Under the pieces are notes generated by a model. That model did not search any database, was not told the DNA's origin, and saw only the letters and a program-made list of their open reading frames with translations. Both the position numbers and the translations under genes were made by a program. This document shows positions 38,504-47,503 of a stretch of 64,000 nucleotides of DNA, piece by piece (the first letter of the stretch is position 1; each line of letters begins with the position of its first letter). The stretch is from Naumannella cuiyingiana (GTDB taxonomy: Bacteria; Actinomycetota; Actinomycetes; Propionibacteriales; Propionibacteriaceae): assembly GCF_013408305.1 (NCBI RefSeq), contig NZ_JACBZS010000001.1, positions 434,001 to 498,000 on the forward strand. Direction: 5' to 3'.

Positions 38504-40354
38504 TCAGCCGGCGAAGCTCACCGCGGTCAGCTCGTCGCCGAGCCGCGACCAGCTCGCGCTGTCGTCGTAGCGCCAGGCCCCGGCCGGGCCGAGCACGACG
38601 ACCCGCGGGGTGCGGTGCCGCGGGAGCGCGGTGATCGTCTCGGCTGCCCAGCCGTCGGGGGCGCCGAGCTGGGTCGCCTCGGAGGCGTCGGAGGCCACCC
38701 GCCACGGGCGGTTGGCGCCCTCCCCTGCGGTCAGCACCATCAGCTCCTCGTCGGAGACCCAGGCGACATCGATGGGGGCGACATCGCTGGCGGCGACGTC
38801 GGGCGCGGGCCGGCCCGCCCGTGCCGACAGCGGCAGGGCGCGCCAGCCGTCGATCCGCGGCTCGGCCTCGCGGCGGACGCGCAGCAGGCCCAGCTCGGCA
38901 CGGCCGTCCCGTTCGGCGACGGCGGCGATCCGCGTACCGTCCGGCGAGATCCGGAACGCCCGCAGCGCTCCGCCCGACAGGTCGACCGGCACGTCGGTGA
39001 TGCCGGTCGCGGTGACCACGCGCGCGGTCGAGTCCGCGGCGTCGAGGGCCCACAGTTCGTCGCGGCCGCCCCCGACATACTGCGGACGCAGCAGGCGCCG
39101 GCCGGTCAGCACCCGCCGGGCCTCGCCGCCGTCGGCGACCGGCGCCTCCCACAGCTCGGTCCCGTCGCGGGTGATGCCCGCCACGCGGTCGCCGGTGAGC
39201 GAGGGCGACAGGGTCTGCACACCCGAGGCGTCGCGGCCCCAGGGCCCGGCGACCGGGGACAGCGCGCCCGCGCCCTGCTGGTCGTCCACCGTCACCACCT
39301 GACGCCCGGTGGAGCCGAACAACTGCTCGCCGAGCTCGGCCGGGATCGGATCCAGGCCGGGCCGGGGCCCGACCCCGATCAGGCCGTCCGGCGCCCCGGG
39401 CACCGGATAGGGCGCGCCCTCCAGCGACAGCCGCACCGCCGTGACGGCCGGAACCTGGGCGAGCGTGGCAACGATCTGGTCGCGCATCCGGCCGCGTTGC
39501 TCGTCGGGCAACCCCGCCAGTCCGGGACCGCGCAGGGAGACATCGACCACGCCCTCCGCATCGACGAAGGCCGACTGGGTGCTCAGCTCCGTGCCCGCCG
39601 GGATCGCCGTGCGGACGGCCGGCTCCAGCCAGCGGGTCGGCCCGCGGAACAGGATCTGCAGCCGCGCCAGTGGGCTCTGCGAGCCGCGCGGCACGTAGAC
39701 GGGGTCCGGCACCAGCATCCGCAGGTCGCCGTCGAGATAGTAGGCGGAGGCGCGGGTGAAGAACTGCTGGAACAGGTACGCCTGGATCAGCCTGCCGGGT
39801 GGCGGATTGCCGATCCGCCACTGACCCGCGGCGTCTCGCTCCAGGCCGAAGTCGATGCGTACCTGCGGATCGGAGTCGCTGCGCCGCACGAGCCGGTCGG
39901 GCAGGTCGCCGAGGGGATCCTCGGGGTCGAGCAGCCGGCCCGGGACGTAGGCGCCGTCGGAATCGATCCGGGCCTGTACCGGCGCCGTCAGCACGGCCGA
40001 GTCCGAGGTCGCGTTGACCTGGCTGCCGTCGGCATAGACCACGATCCCCGCCTCGGGCTGCCAGGACTGCCGCGCCTGCGGCGTCAGATACTCCCGGGCG
40101 GTCGCATAGCCCGGCTGGTAGTTCGCCATCGCCTGCAGGAAGCCGTCGACGATGTCGCGCGGCTCGGCGCCGGTCCGCGGCGGCTCCGGCGCGATGTCGA
40201 CCTCGGCGTCGGCGACCTGCCCGCCCCGGCCGCCGAACTCGACCGGCCCGGAGGTCGGCATCGACGCGCATCCGGTGACGAGCAGCGCCAGCGCCGCCGC
40301 GAGGGCCGCCAGCAGTCGCGGGGCTCGCCGTCTCGTGGCCCACCGCCCGCTCAT
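38504..40354 (-). CDS. lpqB: Lipoprotein LpqB (MtrAB-associated, GerMN domain)
   Basis: The 616-residue surface lipoprotein has an N-terminal signal with lipobox LLVTGC (Cys near residue 29), then a sporulation/spore-germination GerMN domain and a C-terminal beta-propeller-like region. LpqB interacts with MtrB and affects its signalling and cell-envelope homeostasis in mycobacteria and Streptomyces. The start codon overlaps the mtrB stop by 4 bases (ATGA), so translation is coupled. Confidence 0.93.
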   Translation of the reverse strand: MSGRWATRRRAPRLLAALAAALALLVTGCASMPTSGPVEFGGRGGQVADAEVDIAPEPPRTGAEPRDIVDGFLQAMANYQPGYATAREYLTPQARQSWQPEAGIVVYADGSQVNATSDSAVLTAPVQARIDSDGAYVPGRLLDPEDPLGDLPDRLVRRSDSDPQVRIDFGLERDAAGQWRIGNPPPGRLIQAYLFQQFFTRASAYYLDGDLRMLVPDPVYVPRGSQSPLARLQILFRGPTRWLEPAVRTAIPAGTELSTQSAFVDAEGVVDVSLRGPGLAGLPDEQRGRMRDQIVATLAQVPAVTAVRLSLEGAPYPVPGAPDGLIGVGPRPGLDPIPAELGEQLFGSTGRQVVTVDDQQGAGALSPVAGPWGRDASGVQTLSPSLTGDRVAGITRDGTELWEAPVADGGEARRVLTGRRLLRPQYVGGGRDELWALDAADSTARVVTATGITDVPVDLSGGALRAFRISPDGTRIAAVAERDGRAELGLLRVRREAEPRIDGWRALPLSARAGRPAPDVAASDVAPIDVAWVSDEELMVLTAGEGANRPWRVASDASEATQLGAPDGWAAETITALPRHRTPRVVVLGPAGAWRYDDSASWSRLGDELTAVSFAG

Positions 40355-41985
40355 GGCGCCACCGGGCCGGTCGGCGCCGCGCCGGCCGGCGCATCGGCGC
40401 GGCCGGTGGTCAGGGCCAGGCGCTCGGCCGGCCGGAGCAGATCGGTCGGCACCAGCGGCAACGGTGAGAGCTGCAGGATCCGGCCCCGCGCCCGCGGCAG
40501 GGTCAGCCGGAACTGGGCGCCCTTTCCGGGTCGGCCCCAGGCATTGAGCCAGCCGCCGTGCAGCCGGGCGTCCTCCATCGAGATGGCCAGCCCGAGGCCC
40601 GATCCGCCGATCGTGCGGTTGCGGGCGGGGTCGGCGCGCCAGAACCGGTGGAAGACCTTCTTCACCTGGCCCGCCTCGAAGCCGACGCCGTGATCGCGGA
40701 CGGTGATCGCCACGGCATCGGCATCGCCCGCGACCCGGATGTCCACGGGTCGCCCCTCGCCGTGCTCGAGGGCATTGGTGATCAGGTTGCGCAGCACGCG
40801 ACGCACCCGGCGCTCGTCCACCTCGGCGACGATCGGGCCGCCGGCGTGCAGCCGCACGTCGATCCCGCTGCGCTGCGCGAAGGCCCGCTGTGCGGCGATC
40901 TCGCGCTCCACCACCTCGACCATGTCGACCTCGGTGACGCTCAGCTCGGCCGCGCCGGCGTCGAACCGGGAGATCTCCAACAGATCCGACAACATCTCCT
41001 CGAACCGGTCCAGTTCCTTGGCCAACAGCTCGGCGGCGCGGCGCGAGGTGGGGTCGAAGTCCTCGCGCGCCTCGTGCAGCAGTTCCGCGGCCATCCGCAC
41101 CGTGGTCAGCGGGGTGCGCAACTCGTGGGAGACATCGGAGACGAACTGCTGTTGGATCCGCGACAACTCCTCCAACTGACTGATCTGCTTGCTGAGCTCG
41201 GAGGCCATGTTGTTCATCGAGGTGGCGAGGCTGGCCAGGTCGTCGGTGCCGCGCACGGTCATCCGGTCGTCCAGGAAGCCCGAGGCCAGCCGCTCCGCGG
41301 CCTTGCGCGCCTCGCGTACCGGAGCGACCACCTGCCGCGCGACCAGCGCCGCGATCAGGGCCAACAGTCCGATCAGCATCACGCCGGTCGTGATCACCGC
41401 CTGCCGCAACACCTCGATCGTCTCCCGCTCCTGGGCGAGCGGGAACAAGAAGTACATCGGGTAGCGCCCCGCCCCGGGCGCGACCAGCGCGGCGCCGATC
41501 GCCAGCCCGGGCTCGTCCGGCGTGGCGTCGCGGTAGCGGATCGTGGTCGGGGTGAGCCACAGCCCGTCGCGGGCATCGACCTCGCGGCGCAGGCTGTCGG
41601 GCACGCTGTCCGGGCTGGCCTGCCCGGAGACGAAGTTGGAGACCGGCCCCTCGACCAGGACCTGGTAGCGGCTGCCGAGATTGCCGCGGTTGCCGACGTC
41701 GGTGGTGAGCTGCAACAACAGCAGCGAGATGCCGCGGTCGTCGAGATCGGAGGCGGCGAGCTGGCGCTGGGCGGTGTCGTAGGCCAGCGAGGCCTCGGCC
41801 AGCGCCGACTGCTTCTTGCCCGACAGCACGCCCTCGGTCGCCTGCTGCATCAACAACAGCCCGCCGAGGGTGATCACGATCGCCGAGGCGAGCAGCGTCG
41901 TCGCGATCACCCGCAGCGGTAGCGATCCCCACCACCAACGGGCGGGCAGCCGCGCCAGTTGGGCGGCCCGGCTAGACGGGTTCAC
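40351..41985 (-). CDS. mtrB: Sensor histidine kinase MtrB
   Basis: The 544-residue kinase has two transmembrane helices (LPLRVIATTLLASAIVITLGG and, after an extracytoplasmic sensor loop, VITTGVMLIGLLALIAALVA). A HAMP domain follows, then the H-box VSDVSHELRTPLTTVRM, N-box NLITNALEHGEG and G-boxes DHGVGFE and GSGLGLAI. It phosphorylates MtrA to control septation, peptidoglycan genes and osmotic response. The start is set at GTG 41985, overlapping the mtrA end by 14 bases; the longer frame would be out of register with family proteins. Confidence 0.95.
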   Translation of the reverse strand: MNPSSRAAQLARLPARWWWGSLPLRVIATTLLASAIVITLGGLLLMQQATEGVLSGKKQSALAEASLAYDTAQRQLAASDLDDRGISLLLLQLTTDVGNRGNLGSRYQVLVEGPVSNFVSGQASPDSVPDSLRREVDARDGLWLTPTTIRYRDATPDEPGLAIGAALVAPGAGRYPMYFLFPLAQERETIEVLRQAVITTGVMLIGLLALIAALVARQVVAPVREARKAAERLASGFLDDRMTVRGTDDLASLATSMNNMASELSKQISQLEELSRIQQQFVSDVSHELRTPLTTVRMAAELLHEAREDFDPTSRRAAELLAKELDRFEEMLSDLLEISRFDAGAAELSVTEVDMVEVVEREIAAQRAFAQRSGIDVRLHAGGPIVAEVDERRVRRVLRNLITNALEHGEGRPVDIRVAGDADAVAITVRDHGVGFEAGQVKKVFHRFWRADPARNRTIGGSGLGLAISMEDARLHGGWLNAWGRPGKGAQFRLTLPRARGRILQLSPLPLVPTDLLRPAERLALTTGRADAPAGAAPTGPVAP

Positions 41986-42676
41986 CGGCCTTGTAGCCGA
42001 TGCCGCGGACGGTGACCACGATCCTCGGCCGCTCCGGGTCCTCCTCGATCTTGGACCGCAACCGCTGCACGTGGACATTCACCAGGCGGGTGTCGGCCGC
42101 GTGCCGGTAGCCCCAGACCTGTTCCAGCAGGGTCTCGCGGCTGAACACCTGCCTCGGCCGCCTGGCGAGAGCGAGCAGCAGGTCGAACTCGAGCGGGGTC
42201 AGCGAGATCTCGGTGTCGCCGCGCTTCACGGTGTGGGCGGCCACGCTGATCGTCAGGTCGCCGATCCGCAACTGGCTCTCGTCGGCATCGGCGGGCGCCC
42301 GGCGCAGCCTGGTCCGCACCCGGGCGACAAGCTCCTTGGCCTTGAACGGCTTCACCACGTAGTCGTCGGCGCCGGCCTCGAGCCCGGCGACCACGTCGAC
42401 CGTGTCCGACTTCGCGGTCAGCATCACGATCGGTACGCCGGAGGTCGCGCGCAGCTCGCGGCAGATGGAGACACCGTCGCGCCCGGGCAGCATCAGGTCG
42501 AGCAGCACCAGATCGGGCGCGGCCTCGCGGAAGGCGTCGATCGCGGCATCGCCGTCGGGGGTCCAGGTGGTCTGGAACCCCTCCTGGCGCAGCACGATCT
42601 GCAACATCTCGGCGAGCGAGGCATCGTCGTCGACGACCAGGATGCGGTGCTGCTGGCCCCTGCCGTGATCGCTCAC
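41972..42676 (-). CDS. mtrA: Response regulator MtrA
   Basis: The 234-residue OmpR/PhoB-type regulator has an acidic pocket DDD at 16-18, phosphoacceptor Asp60 in VLLDLMLPG, the lysine in VVKPFKAKEL, and a C-terminal winged helix ending ADTRLVNVHVQRLRSKIE and RGIGYK. MtrA is the essential partner of MtrB and controls cell division and cell-wall genes. The start GTG 42676 has AAGGAG 7 bases upstream. A set of 12-bp repeats lies in its leader. Confidence 0.97.
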   Translation of the reverse strand: MSDHGRGQQHRILVVDDDASLAEMLQIVLRQEGFQTTWTPDGDAAIDAFREAAPDLVLLDLMLPGRDGVSICRELRATSGVPIVMLTAKSDTVDVVAGLEAGADDYVVKPFKAKELVARVRTRLRRAPADADESQLRIGDLTISVAAHTVKRGDTEISLTPLEFDLLLALARRPRQVFSRETLLEQVWGYRHAADTRLVNVHVQRLRSKIEEDPERPRIVVTVRGIGYKAGEPV

Positions 42677-42747
42677 CCGTTACTCCTTCACACCTTGTTC
42701 CGTGAGCCTGCCCGTGAGCCTGCCCGTGATCGCTCCCGTGATCTCGC
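42663..42747. repeat. 12-bp repeats in the mtrA leader and start region
   Basis: Four contiguous 12-base units begin at 42700, 42712, 42724 and 42736. The first two are identical (CCGTGAGCCTGC), and the last two are variants (CCGTGATCGCTC, CCGTGATCTCGC). A fifth copy identical to the third lies at 42663-42674, inside the first codons of mtrA. All share CCGTGA at their start. The array covers the region 24-71 bases upstream of the start codon. Confidence 0.8.
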
Positions 42748-42817
42748 CACCGGGCCGATCCGCGTCCCGATCGGAGCAATCCTATGCGGCGGGTCCGCAC
42801 GAACCCGGCAGCAACGA

Positions 42818-43384
42818 TCAGTTCTGCTCCGGCTCCTCCGGCCAGGTCGCATAGATGGCGACGTCGAGCTCCTGGCGGCGCAGCACGCGGCGCCACAGTT
42901 CCTCGGGCTCGGTGCAGAAGACATCGGCGTACTTGCTGCGCGCGATGTGCCAGGCCCCGGCGGCCAGCTCACCCTCCAACTGCCCCGGCTCCCAGCCGGC
43001 GTACCCGGCGAAGATCCGCAGATCCGCATACGCCCCGGCGACCAGTTCGACCGGCGTGTCGAGGTGCAGCAGCCCGACCCGGCCGGCCACCCGCCGCCAG
43101 CCGGGCGGGTCCTCGTCGGGCTGGTACGGGGTGGCCAGACAGATCGCGCCGTCGGGTGAGACCGGGCCACCGGCGAACATCACCCGCGGCTCGCTGACCT
43201 GCTCCACCCAGGCCGGCAGGACCGCGGCCAGCGGGACATCGGAGACCCGGTTCAGCACCACACCGAGCGCGCCACCGGCGTCGACGTCGAGCATCAGGAT
43301 GACGGTGTGGGCGAACCACCCCTCGGTGTCGAGCACCGAGGAGACCAACAAATCGCCCGGGCCGGGCAGCGCGCGATCGCCCAT
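42818..43384 (-). CDS. YqgE/AlgH family protein
   Basis: The 188-residue protein starts PGDLLVSSVLDTEGWFAHTVILMLDVD and continues GALGVVLNRVSDVPL, then FAGGPVSPDGAICLA and RIFAGYAGWEPGQLEGEL, all hallmarks of the UPF0301 (YqgE/AlgH) family. Biochemical function is unknown. Its ATG shares a base with the malic enzyme stop (TGATG), so it is translationally coupled to that gene. It lies upstream of mtrA with a 141-base gap carrying the 12-bp repeats. Confidence 0.93.
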   Translation of the reverse strand: MGDRALPGPGDLLVSSVLDTEGWFAHTVILMLDVDAGGALGVVLNRVSDVPLAAVLPAWVEQVSEPRVMFAGGPVSPDGAICLATPYQPDEDPPGWRRVAGRVGLLHLDTPVELVAGAYADLRIFAGYAGWEPGQLEGELAAGAWHIARSKYADVFCTEPEELWRRVLRRQELDVAIYATWPEEPEQN

Positions 43385-44796
43385 CAGCCGGCGATGGCCC
43401 CCTCGGCCGCCTCGCGCACGGCCGCCGCGACCTCGGTGTGCACCGCGGCGTGGAACACGCTGGGCATGATGTAGGCGGCGTTCAGCTCGTCGTCGGTGAC
43501 CACTTCGGCCAACGCGCGCGCGGCCGCCAACAGCAGGTCCGCGGTGATCTCGTGGGACTGGGCGTCCAGCAGCCCGCGGAACACGCCCGGGAAGGCGAGC
43601 ACGTTGTTGATCTGGTTCGCGAAGTCGCTGCGCCCGGTGGCGACCACCTCCGCATGCCGGGCCGCCACCACCGGGTCGATCTCCGGCTCGGGGTTGGCCA
43701 GCGCGAAGACGACCGCCCGCTCGTTCATGGTGGCGATGTCGTCGGCGCCCAGGATGCCCGGCGCCGACACCCCGATGAAGACATCGGCGCCGGCCAGCGC
43801 GCCGCGCAGGCTGCCGGTCAGGCCGGCAGCGTTGGTGTGCTCGGCGATCCAGGTCAGCGACTCGTCCATCCCGGCGCGGCCGCGATGGATCACCCCGTCG
43901 ATGTCGGCGACCACCACGTCGCGGGCGCCGGCGATCAGCAACAGCTTGAGGATCGCGGTCCCGGCGGCACCGGCGCCCGACATCACGATGCGCACATCGG
44001 CGAGGTTCTTGTCGACCACCCGCAGCGCGTTGAACAGCGCCGCCAGCACGACGATCGCGGTGCCGTGCTGGTCGTCGTGGAAGACCGGGATGTCGAGCTG
44101 TTCGCGCAGCCGGGCCTCGATCTCGAAGCAGCGCGGGGCGGAGATGTCCTCCAGATTGATTCCGGCGAAGCCGGGCGCGATGTTGCGGACCGTCGAGATG
44201 ATCTCCTCTGCATCGGTGGTGTCGAGGGCGATCGGCCAGGCATCGATCTCGGCGAACCGGCGAAACAGCGCCGCCTTGCCCTCCATCACCGGCATCGCCG
44301 CCTCGGGCCCGATGTCGCCGAGGCCGAGCACGGCGGTCCCGTCGGTGACGACGGCGACCGAGTTGCGCTTGATCGTCAGCCGGCGCGCGTCGGCGGGATT
44401 CTCCGCGATCGCGCGGGAGACCCGGGCGACGCCGGGGGTGTAGACGAGGCTCAGGTCGTCGCGGTTGCGGATCGGGTGCTTGGAGCGCATCTCGATCTTG
44501 CCGCCGAGGTGCATCAGGAAGGTGCGGTCGGAGACCTTGCCGACCTCGACATCGGGCAGCGCGCGCAGGGCCGCGACCAGCTCGTCGGCGTGCTCGGTCG
44601 AGGCCGCACCCATCGTCACGTCGATCTGCAGGCGCTCACCGCCGGAGCCGGAGACGTCGAGGGCCGTCACGGTGCCGCCGGCCTGCTCGACGGCGTGGGT
44701 GAGCTGGCTGATCGCTGCCCCGCCCGCCGGGGCATGCAGCCGGGCCGTGATCGAGTAGGCGATGGAGGGTGCGGGTCTGGTTGCTGCATCGGTCAC
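43384..44796 (-). CDS. NAD-dependent malic enzyme with N-terminal ACT domain
   Basis: The 470-residue enzyme decarboxylates malate to pyruvate. The first 85 residues form an ACT-like regulatory domain (YSITARLHAPAGGAAISQLTHAVEQAGG). The malic core follows with LVYTPGVARVSRAI (catalytic Tyr), KRNSVAVVTDGTAVLGLGDIG, the lysine in MPVMEGKAALF, FHDDQHGTAIV and the NAD site SGAGAAGTA. The final signature is LANPEPEIDP and SDFANQINNVLAFPG. It follows the FolP2-like gene after a hairpin at 44821-44854. Confidence 0.95.
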   Translation of the reverse strand: MTDAATRPAPSIAYSITARLHAPAGGAAISQLTHAVEQAGGTVTALDVSGSGGERLQIDVTMGAASTEHADELVAALRALPDVEVGKVSDRTFLMHLGGKIEMRSKHPIRNRDDLSLVYTPGVARVSRAIAENPADARRLTIKRNSVAVVTDGTAVLGLGDIGPEAAMPVMEGKAALFRRFAEIDAWPIALDTTDAEEIISTVRNIAPGFAGINLEDISAPRCFEIEARLREQLDIPVFHDDQHGTAIVVLAALFNALRVVDKNLADVRIVMSGAGAAGTAILKLLLIAGARDVVVADIDGVIHRGRAGMDESLTWIAEHTNAAGLTGSLRGALAGADVFIGVSAPGILGADDIATMNERAVVFALANPEPEIDPVVAARHAEVVATGRSDFANQINNVLAFPGVFRGLLDAQSHEITADLLLAAARALAEVVTDDELNAAYIMPSVFHAAVHTEVAAAVREAAEGAIAG

Positions 44797-44820
44797 CCCG
44801 CGATCCTCTCACGGCGCGCG

Positions 44821-44854
44821 GGCCCGGATGCACGACGAAGTCGTGGCCCGGGCC
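44821..44854 (-). terminator. Hairpin downstream of the FolP2-like gene
   Basis: The inner stem CACGAC/GTCGTG closes on loop GAA, and the outer stem GGCCCGG/CCGGGCC is separated by a small internal loop. It starts 7 bases after the FolP2-like stop and precedes the malic enzyme gene, so it probably ends the upstream transcript. Confidence 0.5.
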
Positions 44855-44860
44855 GCCCGG

Positions 44861-45715
44861 TCAGGCGAGGTTGTGCCGCTGGTACGCCGGGGCTCGCTCC
44901 CCGCGCAGCGAGCGCCACATCCGCACGGCGTCGACGGTCGCCGCGACGTCGTGGGCACGGACCAGCGCGGCCCCGCGATCCAGGCACCACAGGGTCGCGG
45001 CCAGGCTGCCCGCCAGCCGCTGCGCGCGCGGGCGGTCCAGGGTCTCGCCGACGAAGTCCTTGTTGGACACCGCGGCGAGCCAGGGCGGCCCGACGGCGTT
45101 CAGCGCGTCGACGCCGCGCAGCAGCTCCAGGGTCTGCACGGTGGTCTTGTTCAGGTCCGGGCCCGGGTCGATCACCATCGCGGCGGGGTCGATGCCACCG
45201 GCGGCGGCGCGGGCGACCCGCTCGGCGAGGAATGCGGTCACCTCGGCGACGATGTCGCCGTAGCGTGGCGGCGCGGACAGGTGGGTACGCGGCGGGGCGA
45301 GGCAGTGGGTCAGGATCACCCCGGCGCCCGCCTCGGCGATCACGGGCGCCAGCTCCGGATCGGCCAGCCCGGAGGTGTCGTTGATCACCTGCGCCCCCGC
45401 CGCGAGCACCGCCGCGGCGACCTCGGGCCGGGTGGTGTCGACGCTGACGATCACCCCGGGCCGGCCGGCAAGCGCACGCACCACCGGGCGTACCCGATCG
45501 ATCTCCTCGGCGGTCCCGACGGGCGCGGCATCCGGCGAGAACGGCACCCCGCCGATGTCGACCCAACCGGCGCCGGCGGCAATCGCCGCCTCGGCGGCCG
45601 CGACCGCCGCGTCCAGGGCGAAGGTCGCGCCGCGGTCGTGGAACGAGTCCGGGGTGCGGTTGACGATCGCCATCACCTGCGGCCCGGACGGCGTGGGATC
45701 GGGGGCGGGTGGCAC
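44861..45715 (-). CDS. folP2: FolP2-type dihydropteroate synthase homologue
   Basis: The 284-residue TIM-barrel protein has the DHPS signature in altered form: MAIVNRTPDSFHDRGATF instead of the usual NVTPDSFSDGG, and VDIGGVPFSPDAAPVG instead of the pterin/pABA loop IGGESTRPGA. These deviations and the later VSNKDFVGETL match what I recall of mycobacterial FolP2 (Rv1207), for which DHPS activity has not been found. A true FolP is expected elsewhere. The start GTG 45715 follows TAGACT by 7 bases. It is divergent from the nucleotide-kinase-like gene. Confidence 0.85.
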   Translation of the reverse strand: MPPAPDPTPSGPQVMAIVNRTPDSFHDRGATFALDAAVAAAEAAIAAGAGWVDIGGVPFSPDAAPVGTAEEIDRVRPVVRALAGRPGVIVSVDTTRPEVAAAVLAAGAQVINDTSGLADPELAPVIAEAGAGVILTHCLAPPRTHLSAPPRYGDIVAEVTAFLAERVARAAAGGIDPAAMVIDPGPDLNKTTVQTLELLRGVDALNAVGPPWLAAVSNKDFVGETLDRPRAQRLAGSLAATLWCLDRGAALVRAHDVAATVDAVRMWRSLRGERAPAYQRHNLA

Positions 45716-45722
45716 GGCGCCG

Positions 45723-45732
45723 AGTCTAGGGT
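45723..45732. promoter_or_regulatory. Overlapping back-to-back -10 elements of two divergent leaderless genes
   Basis: On the plus strand TAGGGT (45727-45732) ends 6 bases before ATG 45739. On the minus strand TAGACT (45728-45723) ends 7 bases before GTG 45715. The two hexamers share a central TA, and the starts are only 23 bases apart, so polymerases on the two promoters should exclude each other. Confidence 0.55.
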
Positions 45733-45738
45733 TTCGCC

Positions 45739-46359
45739 ATGATCGAACTCGACTCCGCCGGCGCGCTCGACCGCGCGCGGCGGCTGGGCTCGGCCGGCGA
45801 TCGGATCGTGCTCGGCCTGACCGGGCCGCCGGGGGCCGGCAAGTCGACGCTGGCCGCCCAACTGGCGGCCGGCGTGCCGGGCGCGGTGGTGGTCGGGATG
45901 GACGGGTTCCACCTGGCGGGTTCGGCGCTGGCCCGGCTGGGCCGCACCGAGCGCAAGGGCGCCATCGACACCTTCGACGCGGCGGGCTATGTCGCGCTGC
46001 TGGAACGCCTGCGGGCCGGGGGGCCCGACCCGGTCTGGGCGCCGGAGTTCCGCCGCGAGATCGAGGAGCCGATCGGGTCGGCGGTCGAGGTGGCCCCGGA
46101 CTGCGCGTTGGTGATCACCGAGGGGAACTACCTGCTGGCGGCCGAGCCGCCGTGGCACCGGGTGGCGGAGCTGTGTCACGAGATCTGGTACCTCGATCTT
46201 GCCGAGGAGGTACGCCGGGACCGACTGACGGCGCGGCACCGGGCCTACGGCCGGTCCGCCGACGCGGCGCTGCGGCGTACCCTCGGCCCGGACCTGGTCA
46301 ACGCCGAGGTGGTCGCCGCGACTCGGCCGCGGACGAGCGTGGTCGTCCGGCTCGGCTGA
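45739..46359 (+). CDS. Nucleoside/nucleotide kinase family protein (YggC/uridine-kinase-like)
   Basis: The 206-residue P-loop kinase has Walker A GPPGAGKSTLAA near residue 32, a DGFHL motif near 55 (substrate side, as in uridine/pantothenate kinases), DTFDAAGYV, and ITEGNYLL with the conserved Glu-Gly near 130, followed by an Arg-rich lid. The family includes YggC and FrlD-like sugar or nucleoside kinases, so the substrate is uncertain. Its 3' end overlaps the convergent LacI-type gene by 62 bases. ATG 45739 has a leaderless TAGGGT element. Confidence 0.85.
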   Translation: MIELDSAGALDRARRLGSAGDRIVLGLTGPPGAGKSTLAAQLAAGVPGAVVVGMDGFHLAGSALARLGRTERKGAIDTFDAAGYVALLERLRAGGPDPVWAPEFRREIEEPIGSAVEVAPDCALVITEGNYLLAAEPPWHRVAELCHEIWYLDLAEEVRRDRLTARHRAYGRSADAALRRTLGPDLVNAEVVAATRPRTSVVVRLG

Positions 46360-47404
46360 CCTCCGCCGGGTCTTCGTCGCCGGCCCCCGGATGGGGCCGT
46401 CCCGAGCAGCCGCAGCTCTCCCGGTGCCGGATCTGACCGGGCAGCCGGACCGTCGTCGCGCGCCGCTCGGGATCGGCCAGCCGCGCCAGCAGAAGCTGGA
46501 TCGCCTTGGCGCCGATGGCCGTCGAGGGCTGGGCGACCGTGGTCAGCGCGGGCCGCATGAAGTCGGCCCAGGTGAAGTCGTCGAAGCCGACCACGGCCAT
46601 GTCGCCGGGCACGGACAGGCGACGCTCCCACAAGGTGTCGAGCAGGCCGACCAGCATCGCGTTGTTGGCGGCGAAGATCGCGGTCGGCGGCTCGGGCAGG
46701 TCGAGCAGGGCGGCCGCGGCCGCCCGACCACCGGTGGTGCTCGACTGGCCGCCGACCAGCAGGGCCTCGTCGACCGGTACGCCGAACCGCTCGTGCGCCG
46801 CCCGGTAGCCCGCCACCCGCTCGTCGGTGGTGGTCAGCCCGTCCAGTCCCGTGATCAGCCCGATCCGGCGGTGGTCGTGGGTGATCAGGTGGCCCACCAG
46901 TCCCTGGCTGCCTTCCAGGTTCTCCACCCCGACCTGGTCGTAGGGCGCGGGCTGCAGCCGGTCGACCAGCACCAGCGGGGTGTCGTGGGCGCGCAGCACG
47001 GGCAGCGAGTGCGCGGTCCAACCCGGGGACGGGGCCAGCACCAGCCCGGCGATCCGGTGCGCCAGCAGGTTCGCGACCATCCGCGCCTCGTGCTCGGCGT
47101 CGTCGCGAGTGTCGACGATCAACAGGTTGTATCCGTGTCGGCCCGCCTCGCGGTCGATGGCGTCGACGAGCGCGGCCCAGTACTCGCTGGAGACCGCGGT
47201 CATCGCCACCCCGATGCTCTGCGCATCGCCGGCCCGTAGCGAGCCCTCCGCCGGCGCCACGTAGCCGAGCTCGGCCATTGCGCGGCGGACCCGGTCCACC
47301 GTCCCGGGCGCCACCACGCGGGTGCCGTTGACGACATGGGAGACGGTGCTCACCGAGACGCCGGCCCGTTCGGCGACCCGTCGCATCGAAATCTGTCGGG
47401 CCAT
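46298..47404 (-). CDS. LacI-family transcriptional regulator
   Basis: The 368-residue repressor has an N-terminal HTH (ISMRRVAERAGVSVSTVSHVVNGTRVV), the hinge helix (VAPAEGSLRAGDAQSIGVAM), and a periplasmic-binding-like core ending in LLLARLADPERRATTVRLPGQIRHRESCG. The last 25-30 residues are a charged extension overlapping the kinase gene. Upstream in-frame codons read into a non-homologous leader, so ATG 47404 is chosen. CACACT lies 6 bases before it. The target operon is not evident; the adjacent kinase is convergent. Confidence 0.92.
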   Translation of the reverse strand: MARQISMRRVAERAGVSVSTVSHVVNGTRVVAPGTVDRVRRAMAELGYVAPAEGSLRAGDAQSIGVAMTAVSSEYWAALVDAIDREAGRHGYNLLIVDTRDDAEHEARMVANLLAHRIAGLVLAPSPGWTAHSLPVLRAHDTPLVLVDRLQPAPYDQVGVENLEGSQGLVGHLITHDHRRIGLITGLDGLTTTDERVAGYRAAHERFGVPVDEALLVGGQSSTTGGRAAAAALLDLPEPPTAIFAANNAMLVGLLDTLWERRLSVPGDMAVVGFDDFTWADFMRPALTTVAQPSTAIGAKAIQLLLARLADPERRATTVRLPGQIRHRESCGCSGRPHPGAGDEDPAEVSRAGRPRSSAAESRRPPRR

Positions 47405-47503
47405 CGGTCCAGTGTGGCCCACCCGGGCCGCTACCGGGTCGGGACGGGGCAAATGGGCGCGGCAGGTCCGTCCACAGAACCTGCGAATCCCGCGCACACG
47501 TAA

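Noticed and set aside
44797-44860. Short tRNA-like fold between malic enzyme and FolP2 genes
   Set aside because: Only a two-part hairpin can be drawn. There is no cloverleaf, T-loop or acceptor stem, so it fits a terminator better.
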